Shown here: positions 1 to 9,967 of the stretch, piece after piece
Position numbering within the stretch: the stretch's first letter is position 1
Layout: the number at the start of each line of letters is the position of its first letter
Origin: Lachnospiraceae bacterium
Lineage (GTDB): Bacteria; Bacillota; Clostridia; Lachnospirales; Lachnospiraceae
Assembly: GCA_017514845.1 (NCBI GenBank)
Contig: JAFWIM010000121.1
Location: 1-40,199, forward strand
DNA length: 40,199 nt
Reading direction: 5' to 3'
The notes under the pieces: model-generated
Seen by the model: the letters and a program-made list of their open reading frames with translations, nothing else
What the model was told of the DNA's origin: nothing
Databases searched by the model: none
Made by a program: the position numbers and the translations under genes

Positions 1-40
1 CGCGCCGCGCAAAGTGCGAAGCACCTTCATCATTGCGCGG

Positions 41-57
41 CTGCGATCCGCCGTGCC
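41..57. repeat. Intergenic repeat module, first copy
   Basis: The 17-nt string CTGCGATCCGCCGTGCC occurs here and again exactly at 25656-25672. A diverged version lies at 9976-9992 in the loop of a terminator hairpin. Just before it, 5-40 forms a stem-loop (CCGCGCAA pairing with TTGCGCGG, with an inner GTGC/GCAC stem). It belongs to a mosaic family of intergenic hairpin modules seen elsewhere in the window. Confidence 0.75.
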
Positions 58-59
58 TA

Positions 60-101
60 AGCATGCGTAACAATGCTCCAGTGGAGCATTGTGCAGCTGA
101 G
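60..101. repeat. 42-nt dispersed repeat with hairpin, copy 1
   Basis: This 42-nt segment recurs at 39607-39648 with one difference (position 75 against 39622). Its core is a near-perfect stem, CAATGCTCC / GGAGCATTG around a 3-nt loop. The single difference leaves a G-U pair if the minus strand is transcribed, so RNA folding on that strand is preserved. Both copies lie downstream of minus-strand genes. Confidence 0.85.
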
Positions 102-104
102 GCA

Positions 105-205
105 TTTAATCTCTGACGCGGGTTTGTATCCCATGTCAGATGTAGGTTTCTTTTGCGCATTCATCTCACGACTAAAGTCACGAGAATTCTGCGTCAGAGA
201 TTAAA
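105..205. repeat. 101-bp element with 15-bp perfect terminal inverted repeats
   Basis: TTTAATCTCTGACGC at 105-119 is the exact reverse complement of 191-205. The 71-nt interior has no plausible gene, only a weak inner hairpin around 166-186. It could be a very small non-autonomous (MITE-like) element or a long RNA hairpin. The right arm runs into the A/T-rich tract of the adjacent terminator. No transposase that could move it is present in the window. Confidence 0.7.
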
Positions 206-231
206 AAGGCTGCCGCCGTGAGGCGACAGCC
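203..231 (-). terminator. Rho-independent terminator of the hydratase operon
   Basis: On the minus strand GGCTGTCGCC and GGCGGCAGCC form a 10-bp stem (one G-U pair) with a TCAC loop, followed by five U. It lies about 20 nt past the hydratase stop codon. Confidence 0.9.
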
Positions 232-250
232 GCAATGTTCGGGACTTCTA

Positions 251-2509
251 TTAATGTGTTCTGTAATAATTGATCAGGCATCCGTCACAGATGATCTCGC
301 GCTCATCGTCCGTTAGATCCCCGAGGGTCATCGTGAACGAAACAAGTTTCCCGTCTTTCACGACGTAAGCCCTGATCGCGTCCTCTTTTTCGCGGACCGC
401 GCGCAGTATGCCCGGAATGAAGATGTAATCTCCGTTCGCAAAGGGAAGATCGCCGTCGATGAGAAGCGGCAGCATGCCCCAGTTGATGAGGTTGCTTCTG
501 TAGCGCTTGGTCGCGTACTCATTTGCAATATTGGCCCATCCGCCCAGAACCTTCTGGCAGGAGGCTGCCTGCTCACGGGCAGATCCGTCGCCAGGCTTGA
601 CAGCGAAGATCGTGGAGCCGATACCCGTATCTGCAAATGTGATCTGCGGGAACTCAGTGCGTACCGTCTCGATCACGCTCCGGGCTTCCGGCAAAGCGGC
701 GAACACGGTCTCATCGGCGGCCGACTCCTCGCGGGCATTCTCTCCCTTCTGCACGAGGGTGGCCCTGCCGACATAGGCGGGATCCTTTCTCGACAGCGCG
801 AAGCTTGCCAGCTTCAGAGGATTCGAACGATACGAGGATGTCTCGCCGGACGGGATCAGTTCATCGGTCGTCGTGACCGGATCATGGATCTCGCTCACGA
901 CCTTGAGAAGAAGATTCTCTGTCAGTGCAGGCATCTTCGGCCAGTCCTTGATATTCGGTCCGAACTGGAGCTCCGCGCTCTCATCGGCGACGCCGTGACT
1001 GTCGAATACGCGGTTTGCGTAGATCCTGCCGTCAAAGAAATACCTCGGGTTCGTATAGCCGCCTGTGTAATACTCAGCGGATGTGAGAGCGCCCTTGTTG
1101 GCCGCGGTCGCGGCTATTGAGCGGGCATCCATAAGGGCGACAGAAGAAATCTGGCCTTCCTGGACCTTGGACCCCTCGCGGTTCGGGAAGTTCCTCGTGG
1201 AGTGACGGATTGAGAAGGCGTTGTTGGCAGGTGTGTCGCCTGCGCCGAAGCACGGTCCGCAGAAGGCCGGCTTGACGACCGCGCCGGTCTCAAGCAGGGT
1301 TGCGAACACGCCGTTCTTGACCAGTTCCATGTAGATCGGCTGGGATGCCGGATATACATTCAGCGTGAACCTGTCATTGCCGATGCTCCTGCCGCGCAGT
1401 ATGTCGGCCGCGTCGCAGATATTCTCAAATCCGCCGCCCGCGCAGCCGGCGATGATTCCCTGATCCACCATCAGCTTCCCGTTCTTCAGTTTACTCATAA
1501 GGTCGACGTCTACCTTATCGCCGAAGGAAATCTTTGCGCGCTCTTCGGTCTCATGGAGGATATCCGCTGTATTTGCAAGCACGTCATCGATCGTGTAGAC
1601 ACAGCTCGGATGATACGGCATGGCGATCATCGGCTTGATACTGCCAAGATCGATCTCCATCACAGAGTCATAGTAGGCGACCGTCGCAGGCGCAAGGCTC
1701 TTGAAATCGCCCGCGCGGCCGTGGATTTCGTAGTACTCGCGAGTCCTTTCGTCTGTCTGCCAGATGGAAGAAAGACATGTTGTCTCCGTAGTCATGACAT
1801 CGACTCCGATCCTGAAATCCATGGAAAGGTTAGCCACGCCGGGTCCGACGAACTCCATGACCTTATTCTTGACAAAGCCGTTTTTGAATACGGCGCCGAT
1901 AATAGCCAGCGCGACGTCCTGCGGACCCACACCGGGACGCACTTCCCCGGTGAGGAAAACTGCCACGATTTCCGGCATCTTAATATCATATGTTCTGCCG
2001 AGCAGCTGCTTTACCAGTTCAGGGCCACCCTCACCCATCGCCATAGTGCCCAGGGCACCGTAGCGTGTGTGGCTGTCGCTGCCCAGGATCATGCGTCCGC
2101 CGCCGGACAGCATCTCGCGGGCGTACTGATGGATGACGGCCTGCATCGGGGGCACATAGACACCGCCGTACTTCTGGGCTGCTGTGAGACCGAAAACATG
2201 ATCGTCCTCATTTATCGTACCGCCGACCGCGCACAGCGAATTGTGGCAGTTCGTCAGTACATAGGGGATCGGGAACTTCTGAAGTCCCGACGCGCGTGCT
2301 GTCTGAATGATGCCCACGTACGTGATATCGTGGGATGTCAGCGCGTCGAACTTGATTTCAAGCCGCTCCATATTTCCGGAAGTATTGTGCTGCTTCAGAA
2401 TACCGTAAGCGATCGTCCCCTCTTTCGCGGCTTTCTGGTTACCGTTATATGTGTCTCTGATCTCCGTGCCGTGGAACAGATACGCGCCGCCTTCGTGCAA
2501 TTTAATCAT
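251..2509 (-). CDS. Aconitase-family hydratase (752 aa)
   Basis: The protein belongs to the aconitase superfamily of [4Fe-4S] dehydratases. It carries a GSDSHTRYG-type motif near residues 143-151 and candidate cluster cysteines at about 356 (AGCAGG) and 417/420 (FCGPCFG). The substrate-binding STRNF segment is near 437, and a C-terminal swivel domain holds [10 protein letters not shown]. The length fits a single-chain hydratase rather than split leuC/leuD subunits. The cysteine motifs differ from classical aconitase (GSCTN), so the substrate may not be citrate. The ATG start follows AAGGAGG at a spacing of 9. The gene is last in an operon behind a PucR-type regulator (24-nt gap) and a lipoprotein, and a clear terminator follows. 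The family call is firm; the exact substrate is unknown. Confidence 0.88.
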   Translation of the reverse strand: MIKLHEGGAYLFHGTEIRDTYNGNQKAAKEGTIAYGILKQHNTSGNMERLEIKFDALTSHDITYVGIIQTARASGLQKFPIPYVLTNCHNSLCAVGGTINEDDHVFGLTAAQKYGGVYVPPMQAVIHQYAREMLSGGGRMILGSDSHTRYGALGTMAMGEGGPELVKQLLGRTYDIKMPEIVAVFLTGEVRPGVGPQDVALAIIGAVFKNGFVKNKVMEFVGPGVANLSMDFRIGVDVMTTETTCLSSIWQTDERTREYYEIHGRAGDFKSLAPATVAYYDSVMEIDLGSIKPMIAMPYHPSCVYTIDDVLANTADILHETEERAKISFGDKVDVDLMSKLKNGKLMVDQGIIAGCAGGGFENICDAADILRGRSIGNDRFTLNVYPASQPIYMELVKNGVFATLLETGAVVKPAFCGPCFGAGDTPANNAFSIRHSTRNFPNREGSKVQEGQISSVALMDARSIAATAANKGALTSAEYYTGGYTNPRYFFDGRIYANRVFDSHGVADESAELQFGPNIKDWPKMPALTENLLLKVVSEIHDPVTTTDELIPSGETSSYRSNPLKLASFALSRKDPAYVGRATLVQKGENAREESAADETVFAALPEARSVIETVRTEFPQITFADTGIGSTIFAVKPGDGSAREQAASCQKVLGGWANIANEYATKRYRSNLINWGMLPLLIDGDLPFANGDYIFIPGILRAVREKEDAIRAYVVKDGKLVSFTMTLGDLTDDEREIICDGCLINYYRTH

Positions 2510-2533
2510 GCTGGTCTTCCTCCTTGCGAAAAC

Positions 2534-3490
2534 TCAATTACTGCTTTTATTTTTTTTACCGTCGTAGATGCCGCCGCCTTCGCCGTTCCGGCTGTCGAGT
2601 TCGCGCAGATACTCGGCGACCATGGAGGCGATGCGGAATGTCATGGCATCGTCAAAAGTCCTTATATCAAGACCCGTCAGCTGGCGAAGCTTCTCAAGCC
2701 TGTAGACGAGTGTGTTCCTGTGGACGAAAAGCCGTCTGGCAGTCTCCGACACATTAAGGTTATGTGCAAAGAATGTGTCTACTGTGGTCCGGGTCTCTTC
2801 ATCGAGCTCCTTCGGTATATCGCTGCCGTAGACTTCCCTCAGAAATCTCCTGCAGGTATCTGTCGGAATTCTGTAAATGAGCCGGCCGATGCCCAGGTTA
2901 TTGTAACACACAATGTTCTCATTCATATAGAAAATGCGGCCGATTTCCAGTGCCGTCTCTGCCTCCCGGAACATTTTTGGCATTTTTTCGAGGCTGCGTA
3001 CCGGATCAGCGTAGGCGACCCGCACCCTGATCAAGGCCTCCACGTTCAGCATATCGACGATTGTCCTGGCCGTCTGGCGAATTTCCTCCAGATTTTCCTT
3101 ATCCTTCAGTGTGCGCACGAGGGCGATCCTCCTGCCGTCCACACCGATCACCAGATCATTCGTTCTCACCACGAACAGCTGGCGCAGAATATCGACAGCC
3201 ACCTCATTGTCCTTCCGGGGCGTCTCGACGATATACAGGGCTCTTCTCTCGTCGATCTTCACATGGAAGCGGGCCGAGCCGGACATCATATCATCCTCCT
3301 CCAGCTCCCCCGTCAGAAGCCTTTTCCAGTAAGCATTCTTACTGTTCTTTTCCTTCCACGAGTCAACAATCTGCTCCAGGCGGATGACCGCCTCGTCCGT
3401 ATCATCAATTTCAGACAGATCGAGCTGAAAATTCAGACCGGTGAGCCTGTTCAGTTCTTTGACCGTCTTTTCGATTTTCTTTTTGCCCAT
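2534..3490 (-). CDS. PucR/CdaR-family transcriptional regulator
   Basis: This 318-residue protein ends in a helix-turn-helix of the PucR C-terminal type at about 243-275 (VSETARRLFVHRNTLVYRL). The HTH follows a GGDEF-like/CdaR middle region at about 75-200. Such proteins usually sense small metabolites and control adjacent catabolic genes. The likely target here is the hydratase 24 nt downstream or the whole operon; that is inference from position. The start lies one nucleotide after the lipoprotein stop, and its GAGG ribosome binding site falls inside the end of that gene, so translation is probably coupled. There is no signal peptide or membrane segment. Confidence 0.85.
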   Translation of the reverse strand: MGKKKIEKTVKELNRLTGLNFQLDLSEIDDTDEAVIRLEQIVDSWKEKNSKNAYWKRLLTGELEEDDMMSGSARFHVKIDERRALYIVETPRKDNEVAVDILRQLFVVRTNDLVIGVDGRRIALVRTLKDKENLEEIRQTARTIVDMLNVEALIRVRVAYADPVRSLEKMPKMFREAETALEIGRIFYMNENIVCYNNLGIGRLIYRIPTDTCRRFLREVYGSDIPKELDEETRTTVDTFFAHNLNVSETARRLFVHRNTLVYRLEKLRQLTGLDIRTFDDAMTFRIASMVAEYLRELDSRNGEGGGIYDGKKNKSSN

Positions 3491-3491
3491 T

Positions 3492-5303
3492 CTATTCCTC
3501 TTCAGAGATGAGGTCTGACGCCTCCGTGTAGAACACTCTCATTGCCGCGTCTTTGTCCTTCTCTCCGGCGAAATACGCCGAAAATTCTCTCCTGTACATG
3601 TCGCACAGATACGCGTCAAATACACTCACGTTGCTGAGAGACACCCTCTCGGCAGCCTCCGCGAATACCTGATACGGGTCCTGTCCGCCAAGGAACTCCG
3701 TGACAACCTCCACAGCATCTCCCCGGCCGTCCGCTTCTTCCGCGTCGGCACCCTCGGGCTTTTCATCGCCGCTGTCCGGTGCCTTCGTATCAGTCTCCTC
3801 CGGTCTTTCCGCGCCGCTCACCGGTGCCTTCGTGTCATTCTCCTCCGGTCCTTCCGCGCCGCTCACCGGTGCCTTCGTGTCATTCTCCTCCGGTCCTTCC
3901 GCGCCGCTCTCTCCGGAAGCTTCCGCATCGATGTCCGGGGCAGCTGAAGAATCGCCCTTCGGGCTTTCGCTTTTCTCAGGCAGAACGATCCTGCTGTTCG
4001 GTATGATTCCTTCCGCTTTGATTCCTCTCAGGACGTCCCGGTCAAATACGATCTCTTCCAGGAGCTTTTTTGTGAGTGACCGCTGGTCGCAGAGCGAATT
4101 GACCACGATAAAACTTCCGCCGCGATACCATCCGGCCGGTCCGGCGCAGATCCCGTACTTCCCGGTCGAATTATCCTCCGACGCAGAGAGCGCAAGATCC
4201 ATGACCTCATCCGCGGAGATAAATCTGCCGAAGCAGGGTCTTTCTCCCCGCGAAAAATATCCCTGCTCCATAAAGAGCTCAGACTGCTCCGTCCACTCTC
4301 GAAGCGCAGTGTCGATTTTCACACCGCCGGTCTCGGTCAGCCAGTCGCCGCTGACTCCGACGGCAAATGCATCGAACGAGTTCGTCCAGTCGGGCAGCAT
4401 GGCGAAGCCTTTCTCATTGGCCCTGGCTGCGACATCGGCAAATGCCTCCCAGTCAGCGACCGCCTTCTGCACGACTTCAGGATCATCGCTCCCCAGCACG
4501 CTGGCAGCAGCCTCCCTGTCATACATGAATACGCCGGGAGATATACCATAGCTCACAGCCCGCTGCACGCCGTCATCGCCGGAGCCCATGACCTCAGTGT
4601 AGGCGTACTGCGCGCTCAGATCGCTTGTCGGCAGACCGGCGTCCCTTATGAGGGGCATCGCGGCCTGAACTTCCGGATCCACATATTTCTGAACATCGAC
4701 CGCATCCACTATATAGAGGTCCGTCACATTGTTGGGGTCTGACTCGTCGATCAGACTGAGGTCAAGGTTCGTGAGATACCTCTCCCCGATATCATGACAT
4801 ATGATCCACCGTATCTCCGCCGTGCCGATCCTGCCGTAATAAATTGTCTCGGAGGGCTCTTCCTCACCGGATTCGGTGCTCTGCGAATCTGTCTCTCCGT
4901 CTGTCTCTCCGTTATCCAGGGCGGCTCTCTCCATCGCGTCCTCCGCCTCGTAGGTGTCACAGTAGCGGGCGACGATCCTCATAAACTCCTCGTCGCCGCA
5001 GAAAATATTATAGACCTTGCCGTCGCTCGTGTCCTCTTCCCAGTTCAGAAAACTGCGAAATTCCTCTGACGCCGCGACGCTCTCCGTATCCGGAGGCACG
5101 ATCGGAACAATCTGACTTATGGTGTCATTCTCATCTAAGCTGCTCCCGGCGGGATTGCTCTCCATATGGTCGCTCTCAGTATAAAAGCTGTCTGTATCCG
5201 ATCCGTCGTACGGATCCACCGATGATCCGCCTGCTCCGCAGCCAATGAGGGCAGCGGCACAGGCCGCGGCAATGATGGCCGGCATTTTCTTTTTCATTTT
5301 CAT
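3492..5303 (-). CDS. Lipoprotein resembling an ABC solute-binding protein
   Basis: This 603-residue protein begins with a lipoprotein signal peptide: basic start, Ala-rich core, lipobox ALIGC with the lipid-modified cysteine at 22. An acidic, Ser/Thr-rich linker follows. The mid and C-terminal parts (about 210-420) have the Trp/Gly/Asp-rich character of family-1 extracellular solute-binding proteins, including a WEAFADVAARANEKGF-like helix, but I see no diagnostic motif. Near residues 455-525 are 15-residue tandem repeats rich in Glu, Pro, Thr and Lys (SGAEGPEENDTKAPV type), an unusual insertion between two folded parts. It is first in the operon with the regulator and hydratase. No permease is nearby, so it may be a sensor or orphan binding protein. 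The function is uncertain. Confidence 0.7.
   Translation of the reverse strand: MKMKKKMPAIIAAACAAALIGCGAGGSSVDPYDGSDTDSFYTESDHMESNPAGSSLDENDTISQIVPIVPPDTESVAASEEFRSFLNWEEDTSDGKVYNIFCGDEEFMRIVARYCDTYEAEDAMERAALDNGETDGETDSQSTESGEEEPSETIYYGRIGTAEIRWIICHDIGERYLTNLDLSLIDESDPNNVTDLYIVDAVDVQKYVDPEVQAAMPLIRDAGLPTSDLSAQYAYTEVMGSGDDGVQRAVSYGISPGVFMYDREAAASVLGSDDPEVVQKAVADWEAFADVAARANEKGFAMLPDWTNSFDAFAVGVSGDWLTETGGVKIDTALREWTEQSELFMEQGYFSRGERPCFGRFISADEVMDLALSASEDNSTGKYGICAGPAGWYRGGSFIVVNSLCDQRSLTKKLLEEIVFDRDVLRGIKAEGIIPNSRIVLPEKSESPKGDSSAAPDIDAEASGESGAEGPEENDTKAPVSGAEGPEENDTKAPVSGAERPEETDTKAPDSGDEKPEGADAEEADGRGDAVEVVTEFLGGQDPYQVFAEAAERVSLSNVSVFDAYLCDMYRREFSAYFAGEKDKDAAMRVFYTEASDLISEEE
3778..3912 (-). 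repeat. Three 45-nt in-frame tandem repeats
   Basis: Three 45-nt units (3778-3822, 3823-3867, 3868-3912) lie inside the lipoprotein gene. The last two are nearly identical at DNA level, and a degenerate fourth lies at about 3733-3777. Each encodes a 15-residue acidic Pro/Thr/Lys unit. Near-identity at synonymous sites points to recent slippage or unequal exchange, so copy number may vary between strains. Confidence 0.85.
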
Positions 5304-5394
5304 TTCCCGTTATCTCCGCAAAATTTTGTAAACAGAATTTTCCGTTCATTCACGGATGTAATGATCGGTTCCTGTTATCGCTGAGACAAATGAC

Positions 5395-5423
5395 ATTATA
5401 CACGAGGTTCACCAATTTATCCA
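5395..5423 (-). promoter_or_regulatory. Promoter of the lipoprotein-regulator-hydratase operon
   Basis: Minus-strand -35 TGGATA (5418-5423), a 17-nt spacer and a consensus -10 TATAAT (5395-5400). It leaves a leader of about 85 nt before the lipoprotein start. The -10 is perfect and the -35 matches 4 of 6. Confidence 0.65.
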
Positions 5424-5510
5424 TAAAAGATTGAGAGAGGCTTAAGCAATGGCGCGAACTTCCGCCCCAATGCGGTGCGTCTCCTGTCTGAACTTTTTCC
5501 GGCTCCACGC

Positions 5511-5540
5511 AAAAAAGCTCCCGGCCGGTTGGCCGGGAGC
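5511..5540 (-). terminator. Terminator of the ABC ATPase gene
   Basis: A perfect 10-bp stem, GCTCCCGGCC / GGCCGGGAGC, with a 4-nt loop and six U on the minus strand. It follows the ATPase stop by 16 nt and separates it from the lipoprotein operon. Confidence 0.93.
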
Positions 5541-5556
5541 CCTGTGTATTTCAGGA

Positions 5557-6657
<1,101 letters not shown>

Positions 6658-6885
6658 TTTTATTTCCTCCTGAATGATATTTATATGAATTGATTTTATT
6701 CATATCTGTGCTTCATATTTAAGCTATACTCAGTATATAGTCCCGACGCCATTTATGATATGGTCAACCTGCCAAAGATTTCGAGTTTTCTTCGTCAATA
6801 TGACAAATTGTATATAACCGTGTGATCTGTCTCTCACCGGTTCCGGATCCTGCCCGCATCCGTTTTCCGCCGATCCGTTACTCCA

Positions 6886-7392
6886 TCAATACTGCCTGAT
6901 CGTGTCATCCGTGTCATCCTGGGCCTCACCGATCTCCTTTATGATGACATTGTAGCCGGCATGCTCATTCACCTTTACATAGACCGTATCTCCCACTCTG
7001 CGGTGAAGGAGAGCCTTTCCCATCGGCGAGTCGATCGATATAAGCCCCCTGAGAGAATTTCCCCTGATCGATGTGACAATACGGAAAGTCTCCGTCTCGT
7101 CGTCATCCGGGAAATAGACGGTGACCGTCTTGTTGAGGGCCGCCTCGTCGTCCGCGGATTCTTTTTCTTCGACGATGGTCGCAAATTTTAGCATCCGCTC
7201 AAGGTAGCGGATGCGGCTCTCGTTCATATTCTTCTCCCGCTTCGCGGCGTAATACTCAAAATTCTCGGAGAGGTCTCCCTGTGCTCTGGCCTCTTTGACT
7301 GCCTCGATGAGCTCCGGGCGCTTCACAAGTTTCCTCTCCTCTATCTCTTTTTCAATTTTCTCGATATCGCTCTTCGTGAGCCTCTCTCCCAT
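6886..7392 (-). CDS. greA: Transcription elongation factor GreA
   Basis: The product binds stalled RNA polymerase and stimulates cleavage of backtracked RNA. The 168-residue protein has the N-terminal coiled-coil hairpin (about 1-85, with the conserved GDLSENFEYYAAK stretch) and the C-terminal FKBP-like domain with ISIDSPMGKALLHRRVGD. The short acidic tail is Asp-rich. The ATG lies 3 nt past the stop of the small upstream gene, and its GAGGAGG site sits inside that gene's last codons, so the two are translationally coupled. No U-tract terminator is visible after greA, so some transcription may continue into the ATPase gene. Confidence 0.96.
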   Translation of the reverse strand: MGERLTKSDIEKIEKEIEERKLVKRPELIEAVKEARAQGDLSENFEYYAAKREKNMNESRIRYLERMLKFATIVEEKESADDEAALNKTVTVYFPDDDETETFRIVTSIRGNSLRGLISIDSPMGKALLHRRVGDTVYVKVNEHAGYNVIIKEIGEAQDDTDDTIRQY

Positions 7393-7395
7393 TTT

Positions 7396-7659
7396 TCAGT
7401 CCTCCTCTATTACCTGCAGCTCCAGGTAATCAAAATCAATAGTCTCAATAAAGCTGTCCTGACGGAAACGCACTTTTGCGGTGCGCTTGAACTCACTCAC
7501 ATTTGCATCAAGCCAGATCGGCTTTCCGAGATCGAATTTCAGACATATCTCGTACAGTGCGTTAAATATCTTGTGTGTGCGGGTCTCGGCAGAGTCGTCG
7601 ATTATGACCGTATCCCGCAGCATATGATTGTTCTTCCACAGCTTTCCCCAGATTCTCAT
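7396..7659 (-). CDS. Small conserved protein of unknown function, coupled to greA
   Basis: An 87-residue soluble protein with no signal peptide or membrane segment. The frame is open from 7695, but the ATG at 7659 is preferred because GGGAGG lies 5 nt upstream of it. The sequence is mixed alpha/beta in character and ends in a FDYLELQVIEED segment. I recall similar short proteins next to clostridial greA but cannot give a function. The tight coupling to greA suggests co-expression with the transcription machinery, not a defined role. Confidence 0.75.
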   Translation of the reverse strand: MRIWGKLWKNNHMLRDTVIIDDSAETRTHKIFNALYEICLKFDLGKPIWLDANVSEFKRTAKVRFRQDSFIETIDFDYLELQVIEED

Positions 7660-7756
7660 GGACACCTCCCATCTGACAGGCAAGACCCATGGCACCCTGC
7701 CCGTCCGGCGTCAAGCACGCACCCCGGTGAGGTCGGGTGCAGGCGGACGCCCGCGT

Positions 7757-7786
7757 AAAAAACCGGCTGCGGTCACCCGCAGCCGG
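7757..7786 (-). terminator. Terminator of pgi
   Basis: A perfect 10-bp stem, CCGGCTGCGG / CCGCAGCCGG, with a 4-nt loop and six U on the minus strand, 25 nt past the pgi stop. Confidence 0.93.
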
Positions 7787-7811
7787 CGAAATAGCATTAA
7801 AGTTATCAGAA

Positions 7812-9392
7812 TCAGAAGATGCTGAGCAGCTTGCTGTACTCTGTCAGGGCACCTTCTGTGCTCTGATTGAGGACTGCCGTTGCCAGAACTTTTCCGAGCT
7901 GTACGCCTTCCTGATCGAAGCTGTTGATGTTCCATGCAAATCCCTGGAACATGACCTTGTTCTCGAAGTGAGCAAGAATTGTGCCGAGTACTTCCGGTGT
8001 AAGTTTATCAGCGACGATGATACTTGACGGTCTGTGGCCTTCGAAGCACTTGTTCGGATTCTCATCCGTCTTGCCGCACGCAAAAGCTACGATCTGCGCG
8101 GCTACATTGGCTGAGAGCTTCTGCTGGCTGGTCGTATCTTTGATCACGACGTCATTATCCCTCTGGTTCTGTTTGAACCCGATGAACTGAAGCGGGATAA
8201 TATCCGTGCCCTGATGGAGCAGCTGATAGAAGGAATGCTGTCCGTTCGTGCCCGGCTCACCAAAGATAAGCGGACCTGTCTGGTAGTCGATCGGCTCGCC
8301 GAAGCGGTTGACATGCTTGCCGTTGGACTCCATGTCAAGCTGCTGCAGATGTGCCGGGAAGCGGCTCATTGCCTGCGAATACGGAAGGACCGCGGTAATC
8401 GGATAGCCGAGAATATTTCTCTCATAGACACCGATCAGAGCATCGAGCATATCCGGGTTCTTTCTGATGTCTTTCTCTTTGCCGGTCTCGTCTTCAGCAT
8501 TCATGCCGTTAAGGATAGCTGCGAATACTTCCGGACCGAAAGCCAGTGAAAGGACCGCTCCGCCGACCGCTGAGGAAGAAGAATATCTGCCGCCGATATA
8601 GTCGTCCATGTAGAAGGAATCGAGATACATCGGGTTATTGGCAAGCGGGGAAGTCGCGCTCGTGACAGCGATCATATGCTTGGACGGATCAAGACCTGCG
8701 TTCTTAAGCGCGTCGTCGACGAAAGCGCCGTTCGTCAGAGTCTCAAGAGTCGTGCCTGACTTGGAGACCATAATAAAGAGTGTATGCGCAAGATCGACTT
8801 CGCTGAGGACTGCGGTAGCGTCATCCGGGTCAACATTGCTGATGAACTTCGCAGCCATCTTCAGAGAATTGTTGACCTTTGCCCATCCCTCAAGAGCAAG
8901 ATAAAGAGCGCGCGGACCAAGGTCGCTGCCGCCGATACCGATCTGGCAGACAGTCGTGAACTTCTCGCCCGCTTCGTTAGTGATCTCACCTGCGTGGACT
9001 TTATTTGCAAATTCAGCGATTCTATTCTGCTGTGTAACATAGAATTCTCTCTTGTCTCCACCGTCCGCAAATACCGGATCTCCGAGTTGACCGCGGCACA
9101 TCTGATGAAGAACATGGCGCTTTTCACCTGTATTGATAATTTCACCGTTGTAGAGGGCGGCATATTTTTCTGTCAGTTCGGCTTCGTCAGCAAGCTCCTG
9201 AAGAAGATCCAGAATGCGGTCATCTACGCACTTTGCGGCATAGCTATAGACTGCACCGTTCGCCATCGGCACGCGGTATTCTTTTACTCTCTTTGCGCCA
9301 TTCTCGCCGGACATTTCGGCTGCGATATCAACAACAGCAGCTTCCTTGAGCTTCTTAAAGGACTCCAGTTTTGTCAGGTTCTCCCATTTCAT
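7812..9392 (-). CDS. pgi: Glucose-6-phosphate isomerase
   Basis: Cytosolic enzyme interconverting glucose 6-phosphate and fructose 6-phosphate in glycolysis and gluconeogenesis. The 526-residue length fits the long PGI group. Motifs include IGIGGSDLGPR (151-161), the phosphate-binding SKSGTTLET (210-218), GGRYSSSSAVG (267-277, a variant of the usual GGRFSVLS-type signature), and GQHSFYQLLHQG (384-395). A catalytic-Glu segment MESNGK is near 354. The gene is monocistronic, with its own near-consensus promoter and a strong terminator. AAAGGAG precedes the ATG by about 10 nt. Confidence 0.97.
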   Translation of the reverse strand: MKWENLTKLESFKKLKEAAVVDIAAEMSGENGAKRVKEYRVPMANGAVYSYAAKCVDDRILDLLQELADEAELTEKYAALYNGEIINTGEKRHVLHQMCRGQLGDPVFADGGDKREFYVTQQNRIAEFANKVHAGEITNEAGEKFTTVCQIGIGGSDLGPRALYLALEGWAKVNNSLKMAAKFISNVDPDDATAVLSEVDLAHTLFIMVSKSGTTLETLTNGAFVDDALKNAGLDPSKHMIAVTSATSPLANNPMYLDSFYMDDYIGGRYSSSSAVGGAVLSLAFGPEVFAAILNGMNAEDETGKEKDIRKNPDMLDALIGVYERNILGYPITAVLPYSQAMSRFPAHLQQLDMESNGKHVNRFGEPIDYQTGPLIFGEPGTNGQHSFYQLLHQGTDIIPLQFIGFKQNQRDNDVVIKDTTSQQKLSANVAAQIVAFACGKTDENPNKCFEGHRPSSIIVADKLTPEVLGTILAHFENKVMFQGFAWNINSFDQEGVQLGKVLATAVLNQSTEGALTEYSKLLSIF

Positions 9393-9460
9393 AGTATTAC
9401 ATCTCCTTTTCTGTTTTGTATGTTGGCGGAGGGAATCAGCATTGCTGAATATTCACAGTA

Positions 9461-9489
9461 ATTATACTAGATATATTCTGCCTTTTCAA
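9461..9489 (-). promoter_or_regulatory. Promoter of pgi
   Basis: Minus-strand -35 TTGAAA (9484-9489), a 17-nt spacer and -10 TATAAT (9461-9466). This near-consensus sigma-A promoter implies a leader of about 65 nt and strong constitutive expression. Confidence 0.85.
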
Positions 9490-9658
9490 CAATCTGCACA
9501 ATTTTTCTCACGAAGATCGGTGCCCTGAGGCGCTTCGGACGCAGGAAATACCTGCGAAAACGGCTGTGCATGCTGCAATGAAATACCACTATACTTTCAT
9601 AGCCCGCATGTGATATACTGTGCCGGTAACTTCAGACCTAATTATACGGAGGTACGCA

Positions 9659-9910
9659 ATGTCCTACTCATATACGACCAGAGGAACCTGTTCAAGAAAG
9701 ATCACTTTCGATCTCGAGGACGGTATTGTTAAAAATGTAAACTTTGTCGGCGGCTGCAACGGCAACACCAAAGGAATCGCCAAACTCGTTGATGGCATGA
9801 AGGCAGATGACGTCATCGCAAAACTCAAGGGAACACAGTGCGGTTTTCGCGGAACATCCTGTCCGGATCAGCTCGCGCTCGCGCTCAAGGCAGCTCTCGC
9901 GGACAAATAA
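9659..9910 (+). CDS. TSCPD domain protein (TIGR03905-type)
   Basis: An 83-residue protein, one of only two plus-strand genes here. The open frame begins at 9620, but the ATG at 9659 is chosen for its GGAGG (9648-9652) at ideal spacing. It has four cysteines (11, 33, 61, 68) and ends with the TSCPD motif (66-70) that names the family and also appears at the C-terminus of some B12-dependent ribonucleotide reductases. It may bind metal or act in redox, but no function is established that I can name. A long perfect terminator hairpin follows. Confidence 0.85.
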   Translation: MSYSYTTRGTCSRKITFDLEDGIVKNVNFVGGCNGNTKGIAKLVDGMKADDVIAKLKGTQCGFRGTSCPDQLALALKAALADK

Positions 9911-9942
9911 ATCGCGATTTCTGATCGCGCGAGCTGCGCGGC

Positions 9943-9967
9943 GCACTCTGTGCGTCTTCCTTCGCGC
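9943..9967. repeat. 25-nt repeat shared in inverted orientation with 28629-28653
   Basis: The 25 nt here are the exact reverse complement of 28629-28653, about 18.7 kb away. The segment contains GCAC-TCT-GTGC and overlaps the left arm of the terminator that follows the TSCPD gene. Confidence 0.85.

Noticed and set aside
1553-3511. Long open frame on the plus strand antisense to the hydratase and PucR-type regulator genes (652 codons)
   Set aside because: It crosses two minus-strand genes whose proteins clearly match known families, has no ribosome site, and its protein has no recognisable domain. It is a by-product of GC-rich codon use.
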